Shown one piece after another: positions 36,801-43,304 of a stretch of DNA of 64,000 nt. The stretch is taken from positions 1,082,501 to 1,146,500 of the forward strand of contig CAKKNE010000002.1 of assembly GCA_918797485.1 (NCBI GenBank). Reading direction: 5' to 3'. Below the pieces are notes generated by a model that saw nothing but the letters and a program-made list of their open reading frames with translations, made no database searches and was not told the DNA's origin. A program made the translations under genes and the position numbers. Source of the stretch: Pelagomonas calceolata (lineage: Eukaryota > Sar > Pelagophyceae > Pelagomonadales > Pelagomonadaceae). Position 1 is the first letter of the stretch. Each line of letters begins with the position of its first letter.

Positions 36801-37291
36801 CGTCATCGCCAAACAAGCACAACTTCGCCTGGTCGCCAGATCGGCGCGTCGTGGCCCGTAAGTTTGAACGGGAGGACACGCCGCCGGATATGGCCGCGAC
36901 GGTGCAAGCGGGCGACGCCGAGGTGATCGTCGGCCGCGTCACCAATCAAAATGAAGTCTTGGCGGAAGATCTGGCCGAGAAGGCGGAAGAGTGCACTTCT
37001 TTCATGGGTTCTCCGGTTCTGGCCACCGTGGGGCCGCCGACGTGGAAGCCCCCGGAGCCCGATCCCGACGCGCCGCCGGGCGCGACCATCTACGTGCCCT
37101 ACGCGCCGGCCTTCGGCGGGCGCAGTGCCAAACGCGCGAACGGCGGGCGCGCGCTGCGGCCGAACCGAGGGATGTTGACCGTCGCGGACGCGGGGAAGCG
37201 CCTCGAGGAATCGTTATCTTCCGCCCAGGACGCGCTCGAGAGACGGAAACGCGTCGTCCATACTACTGTGCCCCGTGCTTCGGGGGCGTAA
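30866..37291 (+). CDS. Giant coiled-coil protein, 2141 aa
   Basis: A single intronless frame from ATG 30866 (MGRGAGAKRRGHDGSQ). Most of residues 20-1700 is heptad-rich coiled coil (for example LDQKLRVLEQTSRDKDLQVH and LQAEIDRLHDEIDRLMNEPG). It includes an Ala/Glu-rich tract around 34080-34380 with spaced Arg-Ile repeats (ARIVDAATAEAARITGDAAA). The C-terminal 450 residues are less helical, rich in Pro, Ser and Arg, and end KRLEESLSSAQDALERRKRV. No motor, kinase or membrane segment was seen. Size and composition resemble centrosomal, basal-body or Golgi tethering proteins; no family was identified. A diverged GCTAG arm pair lies near 30563-30612 in the divergent gap with the kinase gene. Confidence 0.85.
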   Translation: MGRGAGAKRRGHDGSQTEGERRYEMLAESRNLMRRIDAKLQDVVSGPPSLKGSDVYGQQMDTSAALNRTEDSRRELEALLKSVAEAVRPKDDEDVLEEPIDLEVTEQPFEDGKRAIAKAREELLEAASRAKEDVATGSSSQRLKETLMETTESLKSKERALADARKRASELKNEASLEKSSADQARKAFATVEEKRSLREGQWLDVVEKYEDTIASLEAERAALDQKLRVLEQTSRDKDLQVHLEGEGGFGAEDSKYAALQAEIDRLHDEIDRLMNEPGSGAELMKRKFLEEQRRREELEARLRELEAQSRSMKDQLAAEARRADELSAKLMFASAPTEDPALQARLRDLEAQLAAIPQPEPPPQKVETMERGSLATDHELEICVLRKENADLKLSLEKAQQTLAKAQKVLKQAPDAAAAAARDEELERLREALAQAKRAAEETAAATPVEAPTTGATTPVDDDREAQLDELRKLLEKSSDENKQLKQQYSEELELERKRAKARETAAMRAHQKLIAELEHRAKLAEKESSNATALSEALRGEVSHLSTRLTKGTDLLENVLEDDDFERRPIEVFLDEADRLRKAKTSQRLEKAERSLQRATMRKTNLAAVFASRLAKKARVSFDDAAAGLEEEDPEVAKRRRIREAILLFAVRLKRMQDLAEETGEKMADIMDCGAPPVKEEPEVVPKEPVVEPPPEEARPTTPASTGSKAPPNTPFPAVESSDPELRERLGDLEEQLRGAAAAREDLERELAEARSAKDSLTADYEARLAEAQSMYDALVADHEAAARGAADRADADLACVRAKDHFLQSCEDAAAAAAAAAHERDAALAEARTAAARAEERARAALGNVEGAAGARLAELEDLVASYDLRFGAEAAVVRAKDGELARLAPLLSRAAAEAVVVDAKDAELKRAGAALAEARSDADKAAEELGKARDAAARSEDATEPEAAAPDTRDEELARLRAELADARGREATETTAAEATDSAEEPPVPPLVSRAPRDLRGDLVASVRSLGSPRRDPAAEAAAIAAAVRVARAASRRIKSHGDEPDDAPAPVAAPAADGTDGEPSALRLAVAARAEASRIRADAEAEAARIVDAATAEAARITGDAAALMRREAVEARDGPSEELTDAAAEAKRLLSEAEAEATRVKTEAAEAAARIRAEAAATGGGDPAAVEAAVAEALAAAVPEAVRTALAANDAAHREEAEALARRVQAKLEALKKLTRALAKLRMQVSQEAAPEETTSIKCSADAKTALFRSSDAWAAAMEAIEPSIAALLDSLAAAARENDEDRVSSLKAALAEQDVAELGRALARLRDGRWAQAPGNPDGTQWDVEFRDTFSDAKEGRKDERMVWRPRIPAVKNDGPREVALVEALAKQPLGELAAAASVEYKKLVAQCASAETSRRDKIDVADDLRLGCRSYHALRDAVDAVGGWAAAILTEDGTPDDAIELDTWPCDDRARMQHVLLEHLRGETSRLEEKARETSRKLREARGASHAQADELVSNKLRKALAREADRISQAAVAAERARVASEFGVHTLPEIVDSCASPIMWDSYDEATQSSPVGFASPSFDAACQSVVYQSEEGSQCESPSRRELVYTATKQAIALNSKTVAELEAERLRHGAKILDHEAAVAALEATVALMNSQNEDLASQLAMSRDEASKHLEVQVQLQRRLQKLLAQASELNAERAGLVFDKARESAALDNVERRLADLQEGSEDDSDEDEEPSRPASALPSRATTAAIDSRPSTGALSDLQGRDPSFDRHVRRALRYQRRTLGQRLKTILRRINQVDAEKDLLTEKIVATQWVHRQPQVVVSGKPYAHIAQYARAHQRSQSARTWKQGSTLGGVLPPSLRGPVLDLLPPIALPNGSGSPKDFRPGRVLKVPMEHIGMDPLGSPGKALSIRKPPLFSDGSMRHRRGSRCSTPEKADVLAYCHANDENCTRDNRDARIVDQRIADQTPLRTPEGFSVARSPEASSPNKHNFAWSPDRRVVARKFEREDTPPDMAATVQAGDAEVIVGRVTNQNEVLAEDLAEKAEECTSFMGSPVLATVGPPTWKPPEPDPDAPPGATIYVPYAPAFGGRSAKRANGGRALRPNRGMLTVADAGKRLEESLSSAQDALERRKRVVHTTVPRASGA

Positions 37292-37343
37292 GGCTTATGT
37301 GCTAGTCCCACGCCGTCGATGGTGAGGGGTAAAACGAAGAACA

Positions 37344-38066
37344 TTAGCCCACGCTCCAGCCGTAGCGCGGATTGTCGCCGGCCACGTCGAGGTCGTGCGA
37401 CGGGCAGTCCGGCCCCCGGAGGCTCTCCGCGGCCTTCAGCGCCGCCGCCTGGCGCGGGGCGCGCACCGCGAGACTCAAATCGCGCAGGAAGCAGTCCGCG
37501 AGCCTGGCGTCCGTCGCCATGCACTCTTCATAAATTCGGCGGACCTTCGCCCGCATGCGCGCCTTCCGGCCCTTCGAGACGGCGGCGACGGCCGCGACGA
37601 CGGCGCTGAAGTTTTTTGCGAGGGACTCCGGCATGGATAACCGCGCCTGGGGCCAATCGACGAGGTGGCTATAAGGTAGGCTCATGCCATCTGCTAAGAT
37701 TACGGGTATCACGCCGGCGTTCATCGTCTCGCCGAAGCGCCAGCTCCACCTGCGCGGAACATATATATATGGCAACCAGTGTCCCGCCTCCACGCCATCG
37801 CCGCGATGTGGACCACACGGGACTGCGTGCCGCTCGTCGCCGCGCGGGAGCAGCCCGAACTCCGACGCCCGCAACAATTCTTGATATTGAACCTTGGACA
37901 TGCGGTCGCTCCGGTGCAGCAGCCCGTTCACCACAACCTTTTGCTTGTCGCCGCGCCACCGCTCGTAGGCCGCGAGCAGGTCCGGCCGCACCGTCGACGA
38001 ATTGTTGTCCGTGAAAGAGGCCGAGTTGTCTACGTTTCGGCGCCTTGGCTCACCAGTAGAATACAT
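37344..38066 (-). CDS. Exostosin-family glycosyltransferase fragment, 5'-truncated, two exons
   Basis: The C-terminal part matches exostosin-type GT47 enzymes: YQELLRASEFGLLPRGDERH, then WSWRFGETMNAGVIPVILAD and LPYSHLVDWPQARLS. A 69-nt intron (37750-37818, GTGTGG...CGCAG) joins GDERHAVP to WSWRFGE in frame; without it a non-conserved 20-residue insert appears. The start is doubtful. The only in-frame ATG (38064-38066) lies inside sequence that on the other strand is a TPR gene fragment. Homology seems to begin only around 38000, so the normal N-terminal half of the enzyme is missing. It may be a decayed copy created by a rearrangement. Confidence 0.55.
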   Translation of the reverse strand: MYSTGEPRRRNVDNSASFTDNNSSTVRPDLLAAYERWRGDKQKVVVNGLLHRSDRMSKVQYQELLRASEFGLLPRGDERHAVPCGPHRGDGVEAGHWLPYIYVPRRWSWRFGETMNAGVIPVILADGMSLPYSHLVDWPQARLSMPESLAKNFSAVVAAVAAVSKGRKARMRAKVRRIYEECMATDARLADCFLRDLSLAVRAPRQAAALKAAESLRGPDCPSHDLDVAGDNPRYGWSVG

Positions 38067-38529
38067 CCTCGTCGGGCAAGGCAATCTTGCGAACACCTAT
38101 CAACATCTCGGACGGCTTGAAGAGGCCCTACGCCTGCGACAAGATGTATACTCTGGCCGTTTGAAGCTCAGTGGAAACGAAAGTAGAGACACCCTCATAG
38201 CAGCCAACAACTACGCGTTGTCTCTTGTTCATATGCAGCGCTACGCAGAAGCCAAGGCACTGTTGCGCAAAATGTTACCCGTGGCGCGACGCGTCCTCGG
38301 CGAGAATGACGAGACCACGCTCAGGATGAGGTGGTGTTACGCGGATATGCTCTACAAGAACGACAACGCGACGCTCGACGATCTCCGCGAAGCCGTGACG
38401 ATGCACGAGGACACGATACGGACCGCCCGGCGTGTCCTCGGCGGCGAACACCCACTCACCGTGGACATTGGCGCTTGCCTGCGAGACGCGCGAGCCGCCC
38501 TCCGCGCCCGCGAAGCGTCGAGTGCCTAA
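38014..38529 (+). pseudogene. 3' fragment of a MYND/TPR-family gene
   Basis: Encodes TPR-like repeats (LVGQGNLANTYQHLGRLEEA, then DTLIAANNYALSLVHMQRYA and RRVLGENDETTLRMRWCYAD) and ends normally with a stop at 38527-38529. The frame has no ATG upstream of the TPR region; the apparent start is TTG. The family's N-terminal MYND and RING-CH domains, seen in the gene at 52282-53463, are absent. It abuts the truncated exostosin-like gene head to head, so both appear to be cut at the same breakpoint near 38000. Confidence 0.6.
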
Positions 38530-38560
38530 GACTCCAGACAAAGCCTTTTACCCGCGAACC

Positions 38561-39233
38561 CTAGGACAGCAGCGCCTTGAACTCCTCGAACTCGATCTCC
38601 CCCGACAGATCCGTGTCGATCTTGTTGATGAGCTCCTCGATGTCTATCGTCAGGCCGAAGTCGTGCTTGATGATCTTGACCAAGGTCTCCCGCCGCACGT
38701 GGCCGCCCTTGTCCGGTTCGCCGCCGCACGCGACGAAGGCGTCGATCATGTCATTTTCATCATCAAAATTCTCCGCGCGCTCTTTTTGATTTTCAATGAC
38801 CTTGAGGAACTCGGCGAAGTCGATGCTACCGCTCATGTTCTCGTCGACCTCGGAGATCATCTGGAAGAGCTCCTCCTCGGTCGGCTTCTGGCCCATGGCC
38901 TCGAGGACCTGCCGCAGCTCCCACACATCAATCGTGCCGGACCTATCCTTGTCGAAGGCGAGGAAGGCGTCGCGGCAGCCTGCGTGACGCGTGGTGTGTG
39001 TGTGGCTTCCGGCGCGAGACGTCGTCTCGGCGCGTTCCGCTTCGTGTGTGTCTCGCTCGCGAGAGAACTTCTGGCGCGACGCGTCGTCGGCGTGCCGTCC
39101 CGTGTCTCTCGCAACCGTCCAGGGCGCTCTCGGTCGGCGGTGCGGAACAGGCTGGGCCTGTCTGGCATATGGCTGCCCCATTCTTAACACTCGAGACGGC
39201 GGCGGAGAGCTGAAGACGCTGGAGCCATGCCAT
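38561..39233 (-). CDS. Calmodulin-like EF-hand protein, two exons
   Basis: Four EF-hands in the last 140 residues. Loop 1 DKDRSGTIDVWE and loop 2 DENMSGSIDFAE look calcium-competent. Loop 3 (CGGEPDKGGHVRRE) is degenerate. Loop 4 DTDLSGEIEFEE is canonical. The spacing is calmodulin/centrin-like with a divergent third hand, as in some flagellar dynein or centrin relatives. The continuous frame extends 5' through low-complexity sequence. I propose exon 1 from ATG 39231-39233 (MAWLQRLQLSAAVSSVKNGA) to donor G|GTTGCG at 39115, intron 38980-39115, and an exon 2 beginning at 38979, joining LDG to CRDAFLAFDKD. Total 178 aa. The first exon is uncertain; the EF-hand exon is solid. Confidence 0.7.
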
Positions 39234-39672
39234 CGATCTCGTCCTGGGAAAGCACCATCGCAGCGCCTTCCGGCAGCCTCCGCCTCACGCGGACGCGGCG
39301 CAGCTCGGCCGGGGCAGCGCGCTGCACGATTAGCCTGGGAGCCCGCACGCTCGTTTTCGAGCCCCGGGTATCGCGTGCGAGGCCGCGGACGCTCCCTGGC
39401 GCGGCCCGGAGAGCATCTGCGCATGTTCGTAAAAAACCGTGACGAACTCACGTTTTTGCTCAAGCGATATCATCGGGCTCCTACGAGCCACATGGACTCG
39501 CACAGGTTGCTCTGAGCGGCTCAAACGGTGCTCTGACCACACCGCTCGGGCTCACGCGAGAAGACCGCGTAACCAGAGGCTACACAGCGGCTGAGGACCG
39601 CCGAAGGCAGCAGCGACTGTTTTGCGCTCAGACGCCGGCGAACGTACGCTGAAAGGGAAAAGGAGATAAACC

Positions 39673-42246
39673 ATGCTCGCCGCGCGGGTCCCGACGGCCA
39701 TATCGCGCCAGGATTTGAGTCGCCTCGACGCCGCGTCGCCGAGAAGAAGCCCGCGGCACCAGCGGAGGGCCGTCTGGGAAGACCTTTGGGACCGGGAAGT
39801 CGTGGCCTACGCTGTCGTCTCCTTCTGCTACGCCCTCGGCCAGAGCCTGTACGACATCTTCCAGTCGCAGCAAGCCAAGCTCATGACGTCGTCGTTACTG
39901 CAGCGCTGGTCGGTCTCGGACGAGGACGGCTACGTGGCGGCCTACGCTTATGCTTTGCTCGTTTCGGCCTATGCCTTCGCGAAGGCCGTGTCGTCGCCGT
40001 ACGTGGGGTTCTTATCAGATAGATTTGGGAGGCGGCCCGTGCTCGTTGCCACATTAGTATGTACGGCTCTAGCGTTGTTACTCTGCGGCCGAGCGACGAC
40101 CTTCTCAGGTGTCCTAGCATGTCGGCTCTTCACGGGCTGCGTCGCAAATGGTGGGTTGTTGACGGCGAGAGCGACGGACATGGCCACTTCGCACATGAGA
40201 CGAACACGATTGTTCGCTTTATTCACGACGTCGTGGGCGGTAGCTAGAGTGGTAGCGGCGTGCCTCATGCGCGCCGTGAAGATGGAGATAGGCGGTGCGT
40301 GCACTCTCGCGTGTGGCTGCGAGTTCGCGGCGGCTTTGATTGCCGCGCTGGCCTTCCGGGAGCAGGGGTTGAGTCCGCAGCAGAAGCCGCGGAAGATGCC
40401 CGAACCGACCAAAACTAGACCGTCCCTGCGAGGTCTCGCACGCGAGGTGCTTTCCGAGAGATTGGCGTATGCGTTATTCATAACGGCCATGCTGACGCCG
40501 CGCGTGGACGCCGCTTCTTTTGTGTGGAAGAGATTTGGCGCGGGCCCGGAGGCCGTCGGTGTGCTCAAAGCGCTGGAGGCCGTGGCCGTCGTCGTCGTGT
40601 CATTGACGCCCGCGGCACAGGCGCTCGAAGTCCGTTTTGGAGGTGCTGGGGCGGCCGTTGTTGCCGCTTGTTGTGTCTCTGGAGGGTGGTTGGGAATTGC
40701 GGCGGCGCCGTCGATGTCGTTGCTCTACGTGTTGGTGTTTCTTAGGAGTTGTTGCGCGGCTTTGTACGATCCGGCGGCGCGATCCTTATGCTTCCAAAGG
40801 GCAACGTCCTCGAACCAGAAAAGCGGTTCTTTGATGGGCATCCAGAACAGCATGAAGGGCGCCACGCAAGTTTTCGGGTCCTGGCTCGGTGCTTACTTAA
40901 CGTCATTGTCCGTGGCATTGCCCCTCTTCGTCTCAGCAGCCTCGTCCCTAGCCAACGCGTTCAACATCGCGGTGGAGTGCGCCGAGGATGTTTTTGATTC
41001 CACAACAATAAAACACAAGAAGGACGACGACGCGTTCATTCCCAAAGATATACTACCGGCGACGCCGTCGCCCAAAAGACGGCCGCGCGTGCGCTCGGGC
41101 ACGCCGCCACCAGCTTCTCCGAAACTAGTCGTCGCCGAGGCCGTGTCGCCGCTGCCGCGCATCCCCTCGGGCAAGCCTTCTACTTTCCTACCTACCGCGA
41201 GTGTGGAGGCCGAGGCCTGGCCGCTACGCGCGTTTTTTGAAGTTGGTACTTCCGGAGGGAAACGAGCACGCTTACTATGCACGGGACCCACCCAACCCTA
41301 TAAACCGCGACGATCAGCGTCGCCTGCTCTGATTGGAGACGACGCAACAGATCTATCTAGAGTCTCGGTCCACGCCGTCGCCGCGTGGCTGCAATCTCGA
41401 GGTCAGGCCTTCGCGGCCCAGCAGGCTCGGGCCGCGGGCGTCGACGGCACCGCGTTACAAATAGGCGAGGCGGACGAGCTGCATGATGCTCTCGGCGGCG
41501 AGGTGTCCAAATTGGTCTGCCGAGCGATCTTGCGGGCCGCCCGGTCAAAAGCAGGAGCGCGCGACCTCCTCAAGTCCGTGTCGTCGGGCGAGGACTCTCC
41601 CACTTCTCCGTTGCTCAAGGGCGACGCTGGGGCTTTGTGCGGCCTGACGTCTGTCGGACGACGGCGGGCCTTGGAGCTGCGGTGCGTCGACGAGCCTCCG
41701 CAGTTAGTCGTGGTGGCGCCGGAACGAGCGGCACTCCAGACGGCGTTGCTAGCTTTCCGGCGGGGAGAACACGTATCAATGGACGACTCGCGGCGCTCGC
41801 GCGCGCTGAGCTCGGCGTCGGACTCGTCGTCGCGGATGACGCCGCCGCCGTCTCCTAGACTAGCCTTCCGGCCCGTGGACCAGACTGGCGTTCCTCGGTT
41901 CGTCGCGCACGACGCAGCGAGATATGCCCCAGCGTCGGCGACGCGCGAGTTAAGGTTGGAGTACGGCGCGGTGGACTTTGGCGCCTGCGACGACGGCGTG
42001 GACGACTCTGACTCAAATGATCCGCGGCGGCTGGCGCGGAACGCCTACGCGTTGCTCTGCTTCGTGCGAGCTAGGCCGGAGACCGATATTGCGATCGTGG
42101 CGGACGGCGCGGTGCTGGAGGCGCTCGTGAACGCGACGCGGGGCCACCGGGATAGATTGGCGCTCGATCCGAAGGCGATCCACGACTTCCGGCTGCGGTT
42201 CGAGGACGAGGGGAGCCTCGAGGACGAGGAGGCGATGGAGTGGTAG
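39673..42246 (+). CDS. MFS transporter fused to SAM-like and phosphoglycerate-mutase-like domains
   Basis: An 857-aa intronless protein from ATG 39673. Residues about 40-440 form a major-facilitator transporter with about 11-12 helices. The MFS loop signature is FLSDRFGRRPVLVATLVCTA, preceded by LLVSAYAFAKAVSSPYVG. After a Pro/Ser-rich linker, residues about 560-625 look like a SAM domain (VAAWLQSRGQAFAAQQARAA, GEVSKLVCRAILRAARS). Residues about 655-850 resemble the histidine-phosphatase/PGM family without its N-terminal RHG motif (GRRRALELRCVDEPPQLVVV, RFVAHDAARYAP, RARPETDIAIVADGAVLEAL). The missing catalytic RHG suggests a non-catalytic or regulatory module. The transported substrate is unknown. 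Confidence 0.75.
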   Translation: MLAARVPTAISRQDLSRLDAASPRRSPRHQRRAVWEDLWDREVVAYAVVSFCYALGQSLYDIFQSQQAKLMTSSLLQRWSVSDEDGYVAAYAYALLVSAYAFAKAVSSPYVGFLSDRFGRRPVLVATLVCTALALLLCGRATTFSGVLACRLFTGCVANGGLLTARATDMATSHMRRTRLFALFTTSWAVARVVAACLMRAVKMEIGGACTLACGCEFAAALIAALAFREQGLSPQQKPRKMPEPTKTRPSLRGLAREVLSERLAYALFITAMLTPRVDAASFVWKRFGAGPEAVGVLKALEAVAVVVVSLTPAAQALEVRFGGAGAAVVAACCVSGGWLGIAAAPSMSLLYVLVFLRSCCAALYDPAARSLCFQRATSSNQKSGSLMGIQNSMKGATQVFGSWLGAYLTSLSVALPLFVSAASSLANAFNIAVECAEDVFDSTTIKHKKDDDAFIPKDILPATPSPKRRPRVRSGTPPPASPKLVVAEAVSPLPRIPSGKPSTFLPTASVEAEAWPLRAFFEVGTSGGKRARLLCTGPTQPYKPRRSASPALIGDDATDLSRVSVHAVAAWLQSRGQAFAAQQARAAGVDGTALQIGEADELHDALGGEVSKLVCRAILRAARSKAGARDLLKSVSSGEDSPTSPLLKGDAGALCGLTSVGRRRALELRCVDEPPQLVVVAPERAALQTALLAFRRGEHVSMDDSRRSRALSSASDSSSRMTPPPSPRLAFRPVDQTGVPRFVAHDAARYAPASATRELRLEYGAVDFGACDDGVDDSDSNDPRRLARNAYALLCFVRARPETDIAIVADGAVLEALVNATRGHRDRLALDPKAIHDFRLRFEDEGSLEDEEAMEW

Positions 42247-42588
42247 TTGTAATTCATAGACATACATCATAGCCTATTTGTTTGGCAGATACCTCGAGCG
42301 GCAGGGCACGCGCTCGCGCAGCGCGCGATAGCGGCCGCCGAGCTCGCGCGCGTCGAAGGCCGCGACGTCGGCCACGTGCTGTTCCTTCTCCGCCGGCGTC
42401 GCGCCGCTCGAGTGGCTCCGCGCCGCGGCCCCGCCCGCGCCGAGGCATTATATCCGCGCCTTTGCGAACCCTCGTTCGCTAGTTCACACAGAAGAGGGTA
42501 TTCGAACAGTCCGGCTGCAGCGGCGACGCGCCCCCCGCCGACGGCGGATCGGTCCCCAATAAGTAGCTATACTTGTCGTTTTATCCGT
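42247..42588. other. Gene-poor gap with a short unassigned coding-like remnant
   Basis: No complete gene was found. On the minus strand, 42279-42440 reads as a protein-like stretch (TPAEKEQHVADVAAFDAREL, then GGRYRALRERVPC) with a stop, but it has no ATG and a stop lies directly upstream. It may be a last exon of something or a remnant. I could not connect it in frame to the CS-domain gene beyond the mobile element. Confidence 0.3.
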
Positions 42589-43304
42589 TAACATATCCCG
42601 TCGACGGGATATGTTATACGGCACTCAGCGTGGAGGTCAAATGCGGCACTTCCGCAAGGATCTCAAAACCGCCACTCGGCTCGGCTCGGTGCGGTACTAG
42701 ACCCGTTTAAGTCTATTATTTACACCACTAAAAATTCAAATTTCAAATTAAAAGCAAGCATGCCATTTGTGTTGGAAGTGGTGCGCTTCATTCAAGACCG
42801 CGACGAGTGGATGGCAACGGGCGGCAAGCTGGAACATGTAGGATACATGCGTGCCCATTTTCGCACGAAGAAGGATGCGGCGTCGTACTACGATCGTCAC
42901 AACCCACGCATGCGAGGGTTGAACGCTTACAACACATGGAGAAGCGACTGGGATCCGACCACAAGTCTGATGTACATTGTGCGAAAAGACCATGACCTGA
43001 ATCAGACGATACCTCCATTCGATCCGAAAGATGAACCAGCCATCGAGCGCACGGAAAGCGAAGTTTGTATTAAATACCGTTGGTTACGCTGATTTCCGGC
43101 AGACATTTGAAATACACTAGGCTAAATCTATTATCCCCTTTAAAATTAATCCATTTTGGCTTACGATTTTGCGTTTTGTGTCTGCGCGTTGTCGTCTACC
43201 GTTTTAAAGGGAAAGTGGGTTTTTGAGTTTTGGGCCGAGTGCCGCGTTTGAGGTCTCCCTAAGTGAAAGTGCCGTATAACATATCCCGTCGACGGGATAT
43301 GTTA
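42589..43304. mobile_element. 716-bp TIR element with 4-bp target duplication, non-autonomous
   Basis: Perfect 37-bp terminal inverted repeats (42589-42625 and 43268-43304) start TAACATATCCCGTCGACGGG; inside each, the first 26 bases after T are themselves a perfect palindrome. The similarity continues imperfectly inward (GCGGCACT words). It is flanked by CCGT at 42585-42588 and 43305-43308, a 4-bp duplication. The interior is clearly more AT-rich than the host genes and holds one 110-aa ORF, but no transposase. I cannot name the superfamily. The intact inverted repeats and duplication suggest a recent insertion. Confidence 0.85.
42760..43092 (+). CDS. 110-aa ORF inside the TIR element, family unknown
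   Basis: The start is ATG 42760 (MPFVLEVVRFIQDRDEWMAT). The protein is compact, with many aromatic and charged residues (RAHFRTKKDAASYYDRHNPR, NTWRSDWDPTTSLMYIVRKD), no signal peptide and no membrane helix. Codon use is far less GC-biased than in neighbouring genes, so the ORF belongs to the element rather than the host. It has no D-D-E pattern or zinc knuckle that would identify a transposase. Small DNA-binding or accessory roles are possible, but nothing in the sequence decides it. Confidence 0.65.
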   Translation: MPFVLEVVRFIQDRDEWMATGGKLEHVGYMRAHFRTKKDAASYYDRHNPRMRGLNAYNTWRSDWDPTTSLMYIVRKDHDLNQTIPPFDPKDEPAIERTESEVCIKYRWLR

